Shown here: piece after piece, positions 51,909-60,338 of the stretch
How the letters are laid out: the number at the start of each line of letters is the position of its first letter
Position numbering within the stretch: the stretch's first letter is position 1
Assembly (NCBI GenBank): GCA_903884105.1
Contig: CAISDJ010000024.1
Span: forward strand, 1-64,000
DNA from: an uncultured Pseudomonadota bacterium
Lineage (GTDB): Bacteria; Pseudomonadota; Gammaproteobacteria; Steroidobacterales; Steroidobacteraceae
Reading direction: 5' to 3'
DNA length: 64,000 nucleotides
Notes under the pieces: generated by a model
What the model saw: the letters and a program-made list of their open reading frames with translations, nothing else
Database searches by the model: none
Told to the model about the DNA's origin: nothing
Translations under genes and position numbers: made by a program

Positions 51909-52400
51909 TCAGAGCGTGAATCCCGCCCACCTTCCGAATACGATCACGAGGCCCCAGAAGGCAAGGGAGAGTCCGCCGGCCAACCGCGCAGACCCGGGAA
52001 TGGCATCGCTCGTATCCCAAGTGTGCACGTTCTTGTAGGTGACGAAGTGGAACACCATCATGTTCACGCCAGCCAGCAACATGAAAAAGAATTTCAGTCT
52101 CAGCTCCGTATTGTCGAAGTAGCGAACGGGTGTCGAGGAGAAGAGCAGCAGGCCGGAGATCGCTGCCACGACGAATGCGCCCCAGGTCCACGGCAGCAGG
52201 TCGTTCGTCAGCCGCATCACCGACTGGTCGCGGGAAGCCAGCCCGAGCAGCCGCAGATCCACCGCAACGATGGAGCCGACCACCGACACCAGCGCGATGA
52301 CATGCAGTGATTCCAGCATGGGGAACCAGGACGCGCCCTCGCGGATCGCCGTCCCGAGCGCAGAATGCTCGATGCCAAGCAGAAGGTCAGACAGTGCCAT
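51909..52400 (-). CDS. DUF6644-like four-helix membrane protein (type A, copy 1)
   Basis: A 163-residue integral membrane protein with four hydrophobic segments. It starts MALSDLLLGIEHSALGTAIR, then SLHVIALVSVVGSIVAVDLRLLG, GAFVVAAISGLLLFSS, LKFFFMLLAGVNMMVF and FWGLVIVFGRWAGFTL. The conserved histidine in SLHVIAL and the FGRW end match proteins annotated as DUF6644, of unknown function. It pairs with the type B protein encoded directly upstream, and a second A-B pair follows. The helix histidines suggest heme or metal binding, but that is speculation. Confidence 0.8.
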   Translation of the reverse strand: MALSDLLLGIEHSALGTAIREGASWFPMLESLHVIALVSVVGSIVAVDLRLLGLASRDQSVMRLTNDLLPWTWGAFVVAAISGLLLFSSTPVRYFDNTELRLKFFFMLLAGVNMMVFHFVTYKNVHTWDTSDAIPGSARLAGGLSLAFWGLVIVFGRWAGFTL

Positions 52401-52439
52401 GATTGGGAGTCTCCGAAGGCAGGCGTAAGGCGGGAACCA

Positions 52440-52943
52440 TCAAGCGTGATACGCAATCCAGCGGCCGGCGACGATGATCAACAGCCACAGCGTCAGGGAT
52501 GCCACCGCGAACAGTCGTGCCGACACGGGCACGTCCGCCGAGCTTCCCCAGCCGCCTGACTGCGCGGCCACGCGCCGCTGCATGAACAGGGTGAGCACGA
52601 CCACGCAGAGCAGCATCGCCATCTTCGACTGGAACTCCCAGGTCGTCAGCGACCTGGCCGGTTCCGCGATCAGCAGCAGCAGGCCGGTCAGCGTCATCAC
52701 CACCAGCGCGATCCAGATCCCCGGGACGAACCGCTGCACGGTTCTGGACAGCGCCTGGTGCACGCGGACCAGCCCCAGGATGTGCAGGTCAATGATCGCG
52801 GCCGACGAAAACAGGATGGCCAGTGCCATGTAGTGGACCGACTGCGACGCGGGGATGAGCCACAGGTGGGAGGTGAAGAAGTTGCTCAAGGGCGTGGTGG
52901 CGATCCACGCAGCGAAATCACTGATGGCGGCGCTCGGCATCAC
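52440..52943 (-). CDS. DUF6644-like four-helix membrane protein (type B, copy 1)
   Basis: A 167-residue membrane protein. It starts MMPSAAISDFAAWIATTPLS, has SQSVHYMALAILFSSAAIIDLHILG in helix 1-2, the segment PARSLTTWEFQSKMAMLLCVVVLTL, and ends LLIIVAGRWIAYHA. It shares a fold with the type A protein (helix-1 histidine, DLRxLG motif, GRW end), but also has TTWEFQSKM, seen only in the B type. It lies 39 bases upstream of the type A gene, on the same strand. Confidence 0.8.
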   Translation of the reverse strand: MMPSAAISDFAAWIATTPLSNFFTSHLWLIPASQSVHYMALAILFSSAAIIDLHILGLVRVHQALSRTVQRFVPGIWIALVVMTLTGLLLLIAEPARSLTTWEFQSKMAMLLCVVVLTLFMQRRVAAQSGGWGSSADVPVSARLFAVASLTLWLLIIVAGRWIAYHA

Positions 52944-53123
52944 GTTACTCCCTGATTTTGGCGGACCTGTCCGCCTAGTTCATATATTAAATGGATGATC
53001 CGGCAGGGACCGGCTGCTGCGGAATCCGCAGAACCACGTATGCACTCCGCAGTGCCCGCCTCCGCCGGGCACCGCGAGAGGACTCGACCAGGCAAGCCGC
53101 CAGGGAACCTCTGCACAGGGTCC

Positions 53124-53618
53124 CTAGAGCGTGAATCCCACCCACCGGCCGAAGAAGATCACGATGCACCACAACAGGATCGAGAACGCGCCGGCGACCC
53201 GCGCGGAGGTGGGGATGCCGTCCTGGCCCAGATCCCACTTGTCGACATTCCTGTACGTGATGAACTGGAACACGAGCATGTTGATGCCCGCGAGCAGCAT
53301 GAAGAAGAACTTGATGCGGATATAGGTGTTATCGAAGTACCGCTGCGGCGTCGCCGAGAACATCAGCAGGCCCGTGGCGAGCGCGAGGCCAAAGGCGCCC
53401 CACGTCCATGGCAGCAGGTCCTTGTGCAGCGTGGTGATCCTGAGGTCACGGAACGCCATGCCGAGCAGCCTGAGGTCGATGAACACGATCGTGCCGACGA
53501 CGAGCGTCAATGCGATCACGTGGATCGACTCAAGGAACGGGAAGTACGGCCCGCCTTCACGAATCAGCGTGCCGATGGCGGAATTCTCGATGGTCAGGAA
53601 GAAGTCGCTCAAGGCCAT
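53124..53618 (-). CDS. DUF6644-like four-helix membrane protein (type A, copy 2)
   Basis: A 164-residue paralogue of the 51909-52400 gene: MALSDFFLTIENSAIGTLIR, ESIHVIALTLVVGTIVFIDLRLLG, LKDLLPWTWGAFGLA-type HKDLLPWTWGAFGLALATGL, FFFMLLAGINMLVFQF and IVIFFGRWVGFTL. Identity to copy 1 is clearly high over the full length, so this is a duplication. A 180-base gap separates it from the first A-B pair; its own B partner is 46 bases upstream. Confidence 0.8.
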   Translation of the reverse strand: MALSDFFLTIENSAIGTLIREGGPYFPFLESIHVIALTLVVGTIVFIDLRLLGMAFRDLRITTLHKDLLPWTWGAFGLALATGLLMFSATPQRYFDNTYIRIKFFFMLLAGINMLVFQFITYRNVDKWDLGQDGIPTSARVAGAFSILLWCIVIFFGRWVGFTL

Positions 53619-53664
53619 TTCTTGTTCTCCTGGATCTGCAGCGATGTCTGGCGTCGGCCACGGT

Positions 53665-54168
53665 TCAGGCGTGGTACGCGATCCAGCGGCCAGCGAGGAT
53701 GATCAGCATCCACAGCGCCATTGAGCTGACGGCGGCGACCCGCGCGCCACCGGGGGCCGCAGGCGCCGCATCCCACTGGGCCGCGTTGGCTACCACCGTT
53801 CTCTTCAAGGACACGGTGAGGATGACGACAATCACCAGCATCACCATCTTCGACTGGAACTCCCACGTGGTGATCGAGCGCACCGGCTCCGCGATCATCA
53901 ACAGGAGGCCGGTTAGCGCGGCACCGGTGAGCCCGATCCAGATGCCGGGCGTCAGGCGCGTGGTCAGACTGGAGAGAGTCTGGTGCCGGGCTATCAATCC
54001 GAGGATGCGCAGGTCGACGACGACCGCCGTGGAGAACAGGATCGCGAGCGACATGTAGTGGAACGACTGGATAGTAGGAATCGCCCACATGTGCCCGCCG
54101 ATGAGGTGGGCGAGCCAGGTCGTTGCAATCCATTCGGCAAAGGCATTCAGCGGTCCGGCATCTGGCAT
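53665..54168 (-). CDS. DUF6644-like four-helix membrane protein (type B, copy 2)
   Basis: A 167-residue paralogue of the 52440-52943 gene: ASFHYMSLAILFSTAVVVDLRILG-like QSFHYMSLAILFSTAVVVDL, PVRSITTWEFQSKMVMLVIV and a final LIILAGRWIAYHA identical to copy 1 at its end. The start is ATG 54168 (MPDAGPLNAFAEWIATTWLA); further upstream in-frame sequence lacks homology. It is the first gene of the four-gene array, and the promoter should lie in the 250-base region shared divergently with the aspartic protease gene. Confidence 0.8.
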   Translation of the reverse strand: MPDAGPLNAFAEWIATTWLAHLIGGHMWAIPTIQSFHYMSLAILFSTAVVVDLRILGLIARHQTLSSLTTRLTPGIWIGLTGAALTGLLLMIAEPVRSITTWEFQSKMVMLVIVVILTVSLKRTVVANAAQWDAAPAAPGGARVAAVSSMALWMLIILAGRWIAYHA

Positions 54169-54421
54169 GGCGCTCCCCTTCTTGCGATCTCCGCATGCGG
54201 AACGGCGGGAACGATCGTCGGAGTCCCACCGCCAATCGTGTGTACGCCTCATGCACACGAATCCTCAGCCGTCTGCGAACAGTCCTTAGCTGCCTCGCGA
54301 TGTTCCTTAGCCGTGGTGCGTCGCGACTAACGCCGCCTTGCTTCCCATCCGTAAATACCGAAGACTTGAGGCCTGTCGTACCCGGGCGCTGAGCTTGAAC
54401 CAAGAGCCAAGTACACCCGCA

Positions 54422-55414
54422 ATGAAGCCCCCCTGTCTCGGCCACAACCCATTGACCCGAAAGGACATTTCGCTCCTTGGGGCGCTGGTTTCCGGCGCTT
54501 TCCTGGCCGCTTTTCCGACGGTTTCCGGAGCCGCTTCGGCCCCCTCGTCCCGGAGCTACGGCGAGGTCGAACTCGAGGAAATCATCATCAGCGCGCCCGA
54601 GCCCCGCTATGTGGCGCCGACCAAGCGCGACAAGATCGGACGGATCTGGGCACCGGTTTATATCAATGAGAAGGGGCCGTTTCGCCTCGTGCTGGACACC
54701 GGCGCGAGCCACACCGGCATCCGGGCCAGCGTGGCAGAAGCGCTGCAGCTCAAACCCAACAAGGCGGAGCAGGTCCGGGTGCGCGGCGTCACGGGGACGA
54801 ACGTGGTCTCGACTATCCGCGTCGACTCACTGGTGATGGGCGACATGGAACTGCGCGGCAAGAAGCTGCCCATCATCACCGACCCACTCGGCGGCGCCGA
54901 AGGCATCCTTGGCTCCGAGGGCATGGAAGGGAAGCGGATCTACATCGACTTCATCAATGACTTCATCCGCATCAACCGCTCGCGCGGCGAACCCGCACCC
55001 GAAAAATTCATCACGATCCCGATCAAGTTCCTGCACGGCAACCTGCTCACGATCGACGCCATGATCGGCCGGGTAGCGGTCAAGGCCATCATCGACACGG
55101 GAGGCGAGGTCACCATTGCCAACCTGGCCGCCCGCGACGCGCTGGTCCGCAATCCAACGAATCCGATCATCGACATGATTGCCGGAGCCACGACGGACGT
55201 CGAGCCCGCCGAGCGCTACGGTACCCCGCCGATCGTCATCGGCAACATCGTGATCCGCACGACGCGGACCAGCTTTGCCGACCTGCACATCTTCAAGCAC
55301 TGGGAACTGACCGAGGAACCGGCGATCCTGATCGGCATGGATGCGCTCGGACTTCTCGATACGCTGATCATCGACTACGAGCGCGCGGAACTGCAGCTGA
55401 AAATGCGGACTTAG
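54422..55414 (+). CDS. Secreted retropepsin-like aspartic protease with two DTG motifs
   Basis: A 330-residue protein with a signal region (hydrophobic core LLGALVSGAFLAAF) and an acidic linker. Two retropepsin-like repeats follow: FRLVLDTGASHTGI with Asp92, and VKAIIDTGGEVTIANL with Asp225. Each is followed by the family's ILG/IG-type turn (GAEGILGSEGM; EEPAILIGMDAL). A single chain with two active-site triplets resembles a fused pepsin-like dimer rather than an HIV-type homodimer. The target is unknown. ATG 54422 is preferred; the frame is open 84 bases upstream but that part is not protein-like. It is divergent from the DUF6644 array. Confidence 0.85.
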   Translation: MKPPCLGHNPLTRKDISLLGALVSGAFLAAFPTVSGAASAPSSRSYGEVELEEIIISAPEPRYVAPTKRDKIGRIWAPVYINEKGPFRLVLDTGASHTGIRASVAEALQLKPNKAEQVRVRGVTGTNVVSTIRVDSLVMGDMELRGKKLPIITDPLGGAEGILGSEGMEGKRIYIDFINDFIRINRSRGEPAPEKFITIPIKFLHGNLLTIDAMIGRVAVKAIIDTGGEVTIANLAARDALVRNPTNPIIDMIAGATTDVEPAERYGTPPIVIGNIVIRTTRTSFADLHIFKHWELTEEPAILIGMDALGLLDTLIIDYERAELQLKMRT

Positions 55415-55436
55415 GCCCTCCGCTCTGCCCGCTTGT

Positions 55437-56516
55437 CTACGAGCCCGCCTTCCGCGGCGCACTTTCCAGCAGCTTCGCGAGTTCCGTCTTCCAGAACTTC
55501 GCCTGGGCAGTCGTGCCATGGCCTGCCGTCTGCTCGCTCGCGGGAATCAGCACCACGCGACCGCCTTTCACGCGTTTGATCTCGCGGTCGAGCAACCCCA
55601 GCGACGGGGGATTGCGTTCATCGTCTGCCGAATTGATGGCGAGCAGCGTCGACTCGATGCGCTCGAGACCGGCTGCCGGGTTGTAGTCGCGCGAAGCAGC
55701 CCACTGATACAGCAGGTCATTGGCATCGGCCCGGAAGGGCGCGGAGAGCCGCTGGTTCAACAGCTGATCCGCCTGGGCCTGCGTCGGCGCGGCCTTGTAC
55801 AGTGCCTGCTCGCCGCCGGCGGTCGCGATGCCGTAGAAAACGGACGCCAACTGGGCGCTGCGCGGCTGCTGCGTGTATTCACCATTCATCCATTCGGGAT
55901 CGCTGCGAATCGAGTCGATGATCAGCCGGCGCATCATCCAGTTGCGGCCGGACATCTCCGACGGAGTCGAGGCCATCGGCACCGCAACGTCCATGGCTTT
56001 GGGATACTTCGTGGCCCAGAGCCATGTCTGCATGCCACCCATTGAATTGCCGATCACGACCCGCAGGTGCCTCACCTTGAGATGTTCAGTGACGAGGCGG
56101 TACTGCGCCTCCACCATGTCGTCGTAGTTGTACTGCGGGAACTTCATCCGCAACCCGTCGGAAGGCTTGGCCGAATCCCCCGCACCGATCGCATCCGGAA
56201 GGATGAGGTAATAGCGGCTGGCATCGAGCGGCTGGCCGGGCCCGAACAGCTCGCCGGCGAACCCCGCATTCAGGAACGCAGCGCCCGATCCCGCGGTGCC
56301 ATGGAGGATCAGCACCGGCTCACCCGTCGATGCACCGACGGTCGTGTAGTGCAGGCGCAGATCGGGCAGCACTTCGCCCGTATGAAAGCGGAAGTCCTTC
56401 ACCACCCAATCGCCCTGGACCGGCGCGGGATAGTCTGCAGCACGAGTTGGCGGCGCGATCATGGCAACGGGCAGACCCAGCATCGTAACAGCGACGAGGT
56501 CGGTCAGCTTCATCAC
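55437..56516 (-). CDS. Secreted alpha/beta hydrolase of the homoserine O-acetyltransferase (MetX) family
   Basis: A 359-residue protein with a signal peptide (about 1-27, ending PTRAADYP). The catalytic elbow is VVIGNSMGGMQTW (Ser158) in the MetX style, with LPDAIGAGDSAKPS preceding it, the acid in LLAINSADDERNPP and the His in EQTAGHGT. MetX enzymes are cytosolic; export and loss of methionine-pathway neighbours argue for a different substrate. It is the last gene of a six-gene operon of secreted enzymes; the cupin gene ends 11 bases upstream. Confidence 0.85.
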   Translation of the reverse strand: MMKLTDLVAVTMLGLPVAMIAPPTRAADYPAPVQGDWVVKDFRFHTGEVLPDLRLHYTTVGASTGEPVLILHGTAGSGAAFLNAGFAGELFGPGQPLDASRYYLILPDAIGAGDSAKPSDGLRMKFPQYNYDDMVEAQYRLVTEHLKVRHLRVVIGNSMGGMQTWLWATKYPKAMDVAVPMASTPSEMSGRNWMMRRLIIDSIRSDPEWMNGEYTQQPRSAQLASVFYGIATAGGEQALYKAAPTQAQADQLLNQRLSAPFRADANDLLYQWAASRDYNPAAGLERIESTLLAINSADDERNPPSLGLLDREIKRVKGGRVVLIPASEQTAGHGTTAQAKFWKTELAKLLESAPRKAGS

Positions 56517-56527
56517 AGGCTACCGCC

Positions 56528-56986
56528 TCACTTGGCGCCGACTCGCGTGGAGGTCACTGGGCCAATACCGTAGATGATGACTTCGCACGCCTCATCCTTG
56601 GCGCCGTCGTAATGCACCTTGCCTGCGAAATGCACGGCGGTGCTGCCGGTCGGCGCAGCCTTGGTGCTCGCCGGGTCGAATTTCTCGCCAGTACCCATCC
56701 ACCACGTGCCGGAAACCACGACGACGAAGCGGTCCGTGTTGTGGGTGTGCGGTCGCGACATCGTGCCCGCGGAAAAGCGGTTGCGGATGGCATAAGGACC
56801 GGGCTTGTTGGGGTCGCCATACAGCACGACGCTCTTGAGGCCCGGATACTCGGTGCTGTCCGTCCACTTGAGCTCGCCCGGGAGCTTGTGGCTCATCACC
56901 GCCGGATCCGGCTCCGCAGCCGATACGGCCGTGAGCACCAGCGCGAGCAATGTCATCAGGCCCAGTCGAACAGACAGCGTGTGCAT
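56528..56986 (-). CDS. Secreted cupin-domain protein
   Basis: A 152-residue protein with a signal peptide (about 1-23, ending AVSAAEP). The cupin core shows NRFSAGTMSRPHTHNTDRFVV (metal-site histidines His-x-His), VSGTWWMGTGEKFD and VHFAGKVHYDGAKDEACEV. This matches the small single-cupin family often annotated as DUF4437-like or cupin; the reaction is not known. The ATG at 56986 begins MHTLSVRLGLMTLLALVL. It lies in the six-gene operon, 60 bases downstream of the MBL gene. It could be a metal-dependent isomerase, decarboxylase or dioxygenase. Confidence 0.85.
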   Translation of the reverse strand: MHTLSVRLGLMTLLALVLTAVSAAEPDPAVMSHKLPGELKWTDSTEYPGLKSVVLYGDPNKPGPYAIRNRFSAGTMSRPHTHNTDRFVVVVSGTWWMGTGEKFDPASTKAAPTGSTAVHFAGKVHYDGAKDEACEVIIYGIGPVTSTRVGAK

Positions 56987-57046
56987 AGTCCTTCCCCCGC
57001 TCAAGAATGTGAATCGTGATCCGTGGACAAGCCGGTCAAGCCCTGC

Positions 57047-57967
57047 TCAAGGCTTCAGGCTGCGATAAACGATACGAACGAAGACATCAGGCTTGATGTA
57101 CCCGGTGCCCCACGTTGCGTCGAACTCGCGCGTGGGCTGGGCCGCCACGGCCTGGTCCTCGGTGAGCCCCTGGTCGATGAGCTTCTGCACGCTGTCGCGG
57201 GACTTCTTCAGCACGTCGAGATAAACCTTGAGCGCGGCGGGACCGGGCGCCGGCAGCGGTCCATGACCCGGAATGAATCGCGACGTCGCATTGGACATCG
57301 CAAGCACGCGCTCGACGGCTGCGATCGTGCCCTGGAGCGACCCGCCCGAGCCATCCTTGCCCGCATCGATGCGTGGATACACGCCGTTCCAGAAGACGTC
57401 CGCCAAGTGGAAGACGTTGGCGTTCTGGTAGTGGACGATGGCGTCGCCGTCCGTATGCGCGTTCGGCACATGGATCAGCCGGACGGTCTCGCCGTTGAGG
57501 TTCAGCGTGAGGCTGTCCGTGAACGTCACGATGGGCAGCGCAGCGGCTGGCGATGCCGGACCGTCGTACTTGAACAAGGGCAGCTTCTGCGGCGAGCTGA
57601 GGCGCGTCCGTACATTCACATGCGCAACGATGGGGAGACCCAACGCGCCGAGATTTTCGTTGCCGCCAGTATGGTCGCCGTGCCAGTGGGTATTGACGAC
57701 CATGCGCAGCGGCTTGTCGGTCAGCGTGCGGATGCTGGCGAGGATCTTGGTCGTGAGCGGCGCATATTGATCGTCAACGAGGAGCGCTCCTTCCGGGCCC
57801 GTGAGCAGCGACATGTTGCCGCCCGACCCCGCCAGCATGTACACGCCGGGCGCGACCTGTTCAGGCTTGATCTGCACGGCGGAGAAGTCCTGCTGCGCAA
57901 GTGCCGGCATGAGGCCGGAGGTGAAGAGCAAGGCAGCGGCAGCGATGCGGCGGGGATACAACGTCAT
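57047..57967 (-). CDS. Secreted MBL-fold metallo-hydrolase
   Basis: A 306-residue protein with a signal peptide (about 1-24, ending PALAQQ). The metallo-beta-lactamase fold has THWHGDHTGGNE (His94, His96, Asp98, His99), LIHVPNAHTDGDAIVHY and FIPGHGPLP for the remaining zinc ligands. Many members hydrolyse lactones, esters or glutathione adducts. It belongs to the cupin/MBL/NTF2 operon; start ATG 57967, and the NTF2-like gene ends 25 bases upstream. Substrate is unknown. Confidence 0.88.
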   Translation of the reverse strand: MTLYPRRIAAAALLFTSGLMPALAQQDFSAVQIKPEQVAPGVYMLAGSGGNMSLLTGPEGALLVDDQYAPLTTKILASIRTLTDKPLRMVVNTHWHGDHTGGNENLGALGLPIVAHVNVRTRLSSPQKLPLFKYDGPASPAAALPIVTFTDSLTLNLNGETVRLIHVPNAHTDGDAIVHYQNANVFHLADVFWNGVYPRIDAGKDGSGGSLQGTIAAVERVLAMSNATSRFIPGHGPLPAPGPAALKVYLDVLKKSRDSVQKLIDQGLTEDQAVAAQPTREFDATWGTGYIKPDVFVRIVYRSLKP

Positions 57968-57992
57968 GGGTCAGTCTCCGGGGCAGATCGAA

Positions 57993-58514
57993 TCAGCGTC
58001 CCGTCACGGGCGGGGCTGCAGGTTGCGGGGGTGCGTTGAGTCCGTCCTTCCAGCCCTTCTCGAGCTTCAGCGCGTCCCAATGCTCGGCCAGCTTACCGTC
58101 GCGGATCCGCAGCGTCTCGAAATTGAAGGCTTCGTAGGTCTTGGCCTGATCGTCGGGATCCGGCAGCACCGCCTTGAAGATGAGCGTCACCAGGTCGCCC
58201 TCCGCCATCATGATCACCGGCGTGCCGCTCAGCCTGAAATCGGGATCCGTCACGCGGATCTTGCCGCGCGCCATGTTGGCCGCATCGAGCCACGCCTGCG
58301 GGCCATGCATGCCCGTGAGCGCAACGAAGCGTGGGTTGTGCTGGATGTAGTCGTCCGTGAGCATCTTCTTGCGCTCCTCGCCAACGGACGTGGCAAAGAA
58401 CTTGAGGACCAGCTGCTTGTTGGCCTCCAGTCGTGCCGCCTCGGCAGCCGACTGCTGCGCCAACGCAGGCATGGCGAAGCCCAATGCAAGGATCAGTGTG
58501 AACACGTAACGCAT
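57993..58514 (-). CDS. Secreted NTF2-like (SnoaL-type) protein
   Basis: A 173-residue protein with signal peptide MRYVFTLILALGFAMPALAQ. The NTF2-fold has EANKQLVLKFFATSVGEERK, DDYIQHNPRFVALTGMHGPQ, FRLSGTPVIMMAEGDLVTLIFKAVL and KTYEAFNFETLRIRDGKLAEHWDAL. The QHNP and HWDA blocks are typical of the SnoaL-like family. Some SnoaL relatives are cyclases or isomerases of polyketide-like aromatics. The proline-rich C-terminus (PPQPAAPP) is unusual. It lies in the operon, 17 bases downstream of the uncharacterised gene. Confidence 0.87.
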   Translation of the reverse strand: MRYVFTLILALGFAMPALAQQSAAEAARLEANKQLVLKFFATSVGEERKKMLTDDYIQHNPRFVALTGMHGPQAWLDAANMARGKIRVTDPDFRLSGTPVIMMAEGDLVTLIFKAVLPDPDDQAKTYEAFNFETLRIRDGKLAEHWDALKLEKGWKDGLNAPPQPAAPPVTGR

Positions 58515-58531
58515 ATCGCCTCCAGGTGCTG

Positions 58532-59491
58532 TCAGCGGACCGCCCACCCCGGGTTATCCGGGGCGGATGGATCCAGATAGAACATCGCCGCGTAGATCGA
58601 CTCGATCTTCTCGTTCCTGCCCACGAAGAACTCGGTCAGCAGGTTGCGCTTGATCGTGGCGCCCGGGGGACGATGGAAGATCGTGGTGCCCATGGCAACA
58701 CCGACCTCCTCGTCGACGACCGGGAAGCGACGATGGGCGGCCTGCGTGATATTTGCAGCGACAGTTTCCATGTCCGCCGCGCAGTCACCCGACATGCCGG
58801 TCGGTGCGGGCGCTGCAGCTGGTGCGGCGGCCGGCGCAGCCCCGGGCAATGCGCCGAGCGGAGCAGTACGCGGACGGTGCGTGACCTTCACTCCGTTCTC
58901 GACCCGCTCGCAGCCATCGATGTGCGGGATCTTCGAGCCATTCTTTGCTTCCAGCCCATCGAAGTAGGCATTGCCCATGGCGATCAGCTGGGCGCGAGTG
59001 GGGCGGTCCTGGGCTGGAACAGGCGTGTCGGGCCGGGGCGGCAACGCCGTCAGTCCTTCAATCGAGAAGAGACCGCCGTATTCCTTGCGGGCGACGGTCC
59101 ACTCCGCTTCTGCGACTTTGCGACCTTCGATCTTCAGCCGCACGGACACGATGACAGGGTCCGCGCCTTCATTGAGGATCCCGAAGAACACGGCTTGGCG
59201 TTCGCGAACATCGAAATAGCGGCGTTCGACTGCGCCGTATCCCGTCACGGACTTCCAGACGCCGCTGCCCTGCTCCAGATCCACCGCGTTGACGGTGGCT
59301 CGCGTCTTCGCTGCCAGAGGCGCGGCCTGCGGATCATGGCGGAAGACGGCGGCGAAGTACTGGTCCATGACACCGCGCATGCAGGCGCGATCGCACTTGT
59401 CATCCGCAGCACCTGCCGTGGTGCTCACACTGCCAAGGGCAAGCGCGATGCCGGCGAGTCCCCACACCCTGCCCGTGACCCGTGCCTTCAT
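58532..59491 (-). CDS. Secreted protein of unknown function in the periplasmic operon
   Basis: A 319-residue protein with a signal peptide (about 1-28, ending TTAGAADD). The mature part begins CDRACMRGVMDQYFAAVFRH, then LEQGSGVWKSVTGYGAVERRYFDV, IEGRKVAEAEWTVARKEYGG, an Ala/Pro-rich linker (GAAPAAAPAAAPAP), a cysteine-bearing segment (SGDCAADMETVAANI) and a C-terminal half-repeat with VDEEVGVAMGTTIFHRPPGA. It seems to hold two NTF2-like halves linked by the Ala/Pro stretch, which fits proteins annotated as DUF8021. Its activity is unknown. It is the second gene of the six-gene operon. Confidence 0.75.
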   Translation of the reverse strand: MKARVTGRVWGLAGIALALGSVSTTAGAADDKCDRACMRGVMDQYFAAVFRHDPQAAPLAAKTRATVNAVDLEQGSGVWKSVTGYGAVERRYFDVRERQAVFFGILNEGADPVIVSVRLKIEGRKVAEAEWTVARKEYGGLFSIEGLTALPPRPDTPVPAQDRPTRAQLIAMGNAYFDGLEAKNGSKIPHIDGCERVENGVKVTHRPRTAPLGALPGAAPAAAPAAAPAPTGMSGDCAADMETVAANITQAAHRRFPVVDEEVGVAMGTTIFHRPPGATIKRNLLTEFFVGRNEKIESIYAAMFYLDPSAPDNPGWAVR

Positions 59492-59575
59492 GACGGCTCC
59501 CCCGTGTTGTTCTGATTGGAATCGACCGGCCGATGCGCAGCCTACCTCAAGGCCTCGCGCAATGCCTCTGCCATC

Positions 59576-60211
59576 TCATCGCGGCATCGGTACGAGCGGC
59601 GGTTTGACGCCCTGCGGCACGGGCGTCCGCGCCGTGTTCAGCACCATGCCGAGCAGGCTGTAGTAGCCCACGAGCCCGACTGTATCCATGACGCCCTTTT
59701 CGCCGAACCGGGCCACCATGCGGGCGTACGTGGGATCGCTGATGCTGCGGTTGCGCTGCAGCTCCAGGCAGAAGTCATACAGCAGCGTTTCGTCGTCACT
59801 CATGCCCTCGGGACGTCGCCCGTCGGCGATCGCCTGCGCAATCTTCGGGTCGATGCCTGCCTTCATGGCGTCGGCATGGTGGACGTTCCATTCGTATTGC
59901 TGTGTCCATTCACGAGCCGTGAACAGGATGACGAACTCGCTCAAGCGAGGGGGCAGGCTGGTGCGATAGCGCAGGTACTCGCCCATCGCGCTGGCGCGGA
60001 CCATCAGGTCGGGGCTACGCATCAGCGGCACGAAGGGACCGAAGGGCTCCCGCCCTCGCACGGCCTGGAATTCCTTCACGAACTCCTTCTGTTCCGCGGT
60101 AACCTTGTCGGCCGGAATCGGCGGCAACCGGTCCTGCGCGACGGCGATCGATGCGATCAAGCCCATGGCAAGGACGGCAGACGTCATGATTGGCTTGCGG
60201 AACTGCAACAT
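59576..60211 (-). CDS. Secreted carboxymuconolactone decarboxylase-like protein
   Basis: A 211-residue protein. It starts MLQFRKPIMTSAVLAMGLIA, giving a signal peptide ending SIAVAQD. The helical CMD/AhpD-like core shows YLRYRTSLPPRLSEFVILFT, YEWNVHHADAMKAGIDPKIA, ADGRRPEGMSDDETLLYDFC and GLVGYYSLLGMVLN. The usual AhpD CxxC is absent (here EWNVHH), so it is closer to the lactone decarboxylase group than to peroxidase-coupled AhpD. AGGAG lies six bases before ATG 60211. It is the first gene of the six-gene operon of exported enzymes. Confidence 0.85.
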   Translation of the reverse strand: MLQFRKPIMTSAVLAMGLIASIAVAQDRLPPIPADKVTAEQKEFVKEFQAVRGREPFGPFVPLMRSPDLMVRASAMGEYLRYRTSLPPRLSEFVILFTAREWTQQYEWNVHHADAMKAGIDPKIAQAIADGRRPEGMSDDETLLYDFCLELQRNRSISDPTYARMVARFGEKGVMDTVGLVGYYSLLGMVLNTARTPVPQGVKPPLVPMPR

Positions 60212-60338
60212 CAAACTCTCCTGATCGTAAGACTGCGACGAATGGCTATCGTCGAACGGTAAGCGACTTCCTGGTGAATTTAAAGAGAGATCCAGCGTGC
60301 GCAACTGTAATCGCAGCCCCAGGCATGGCGACCGCTTG

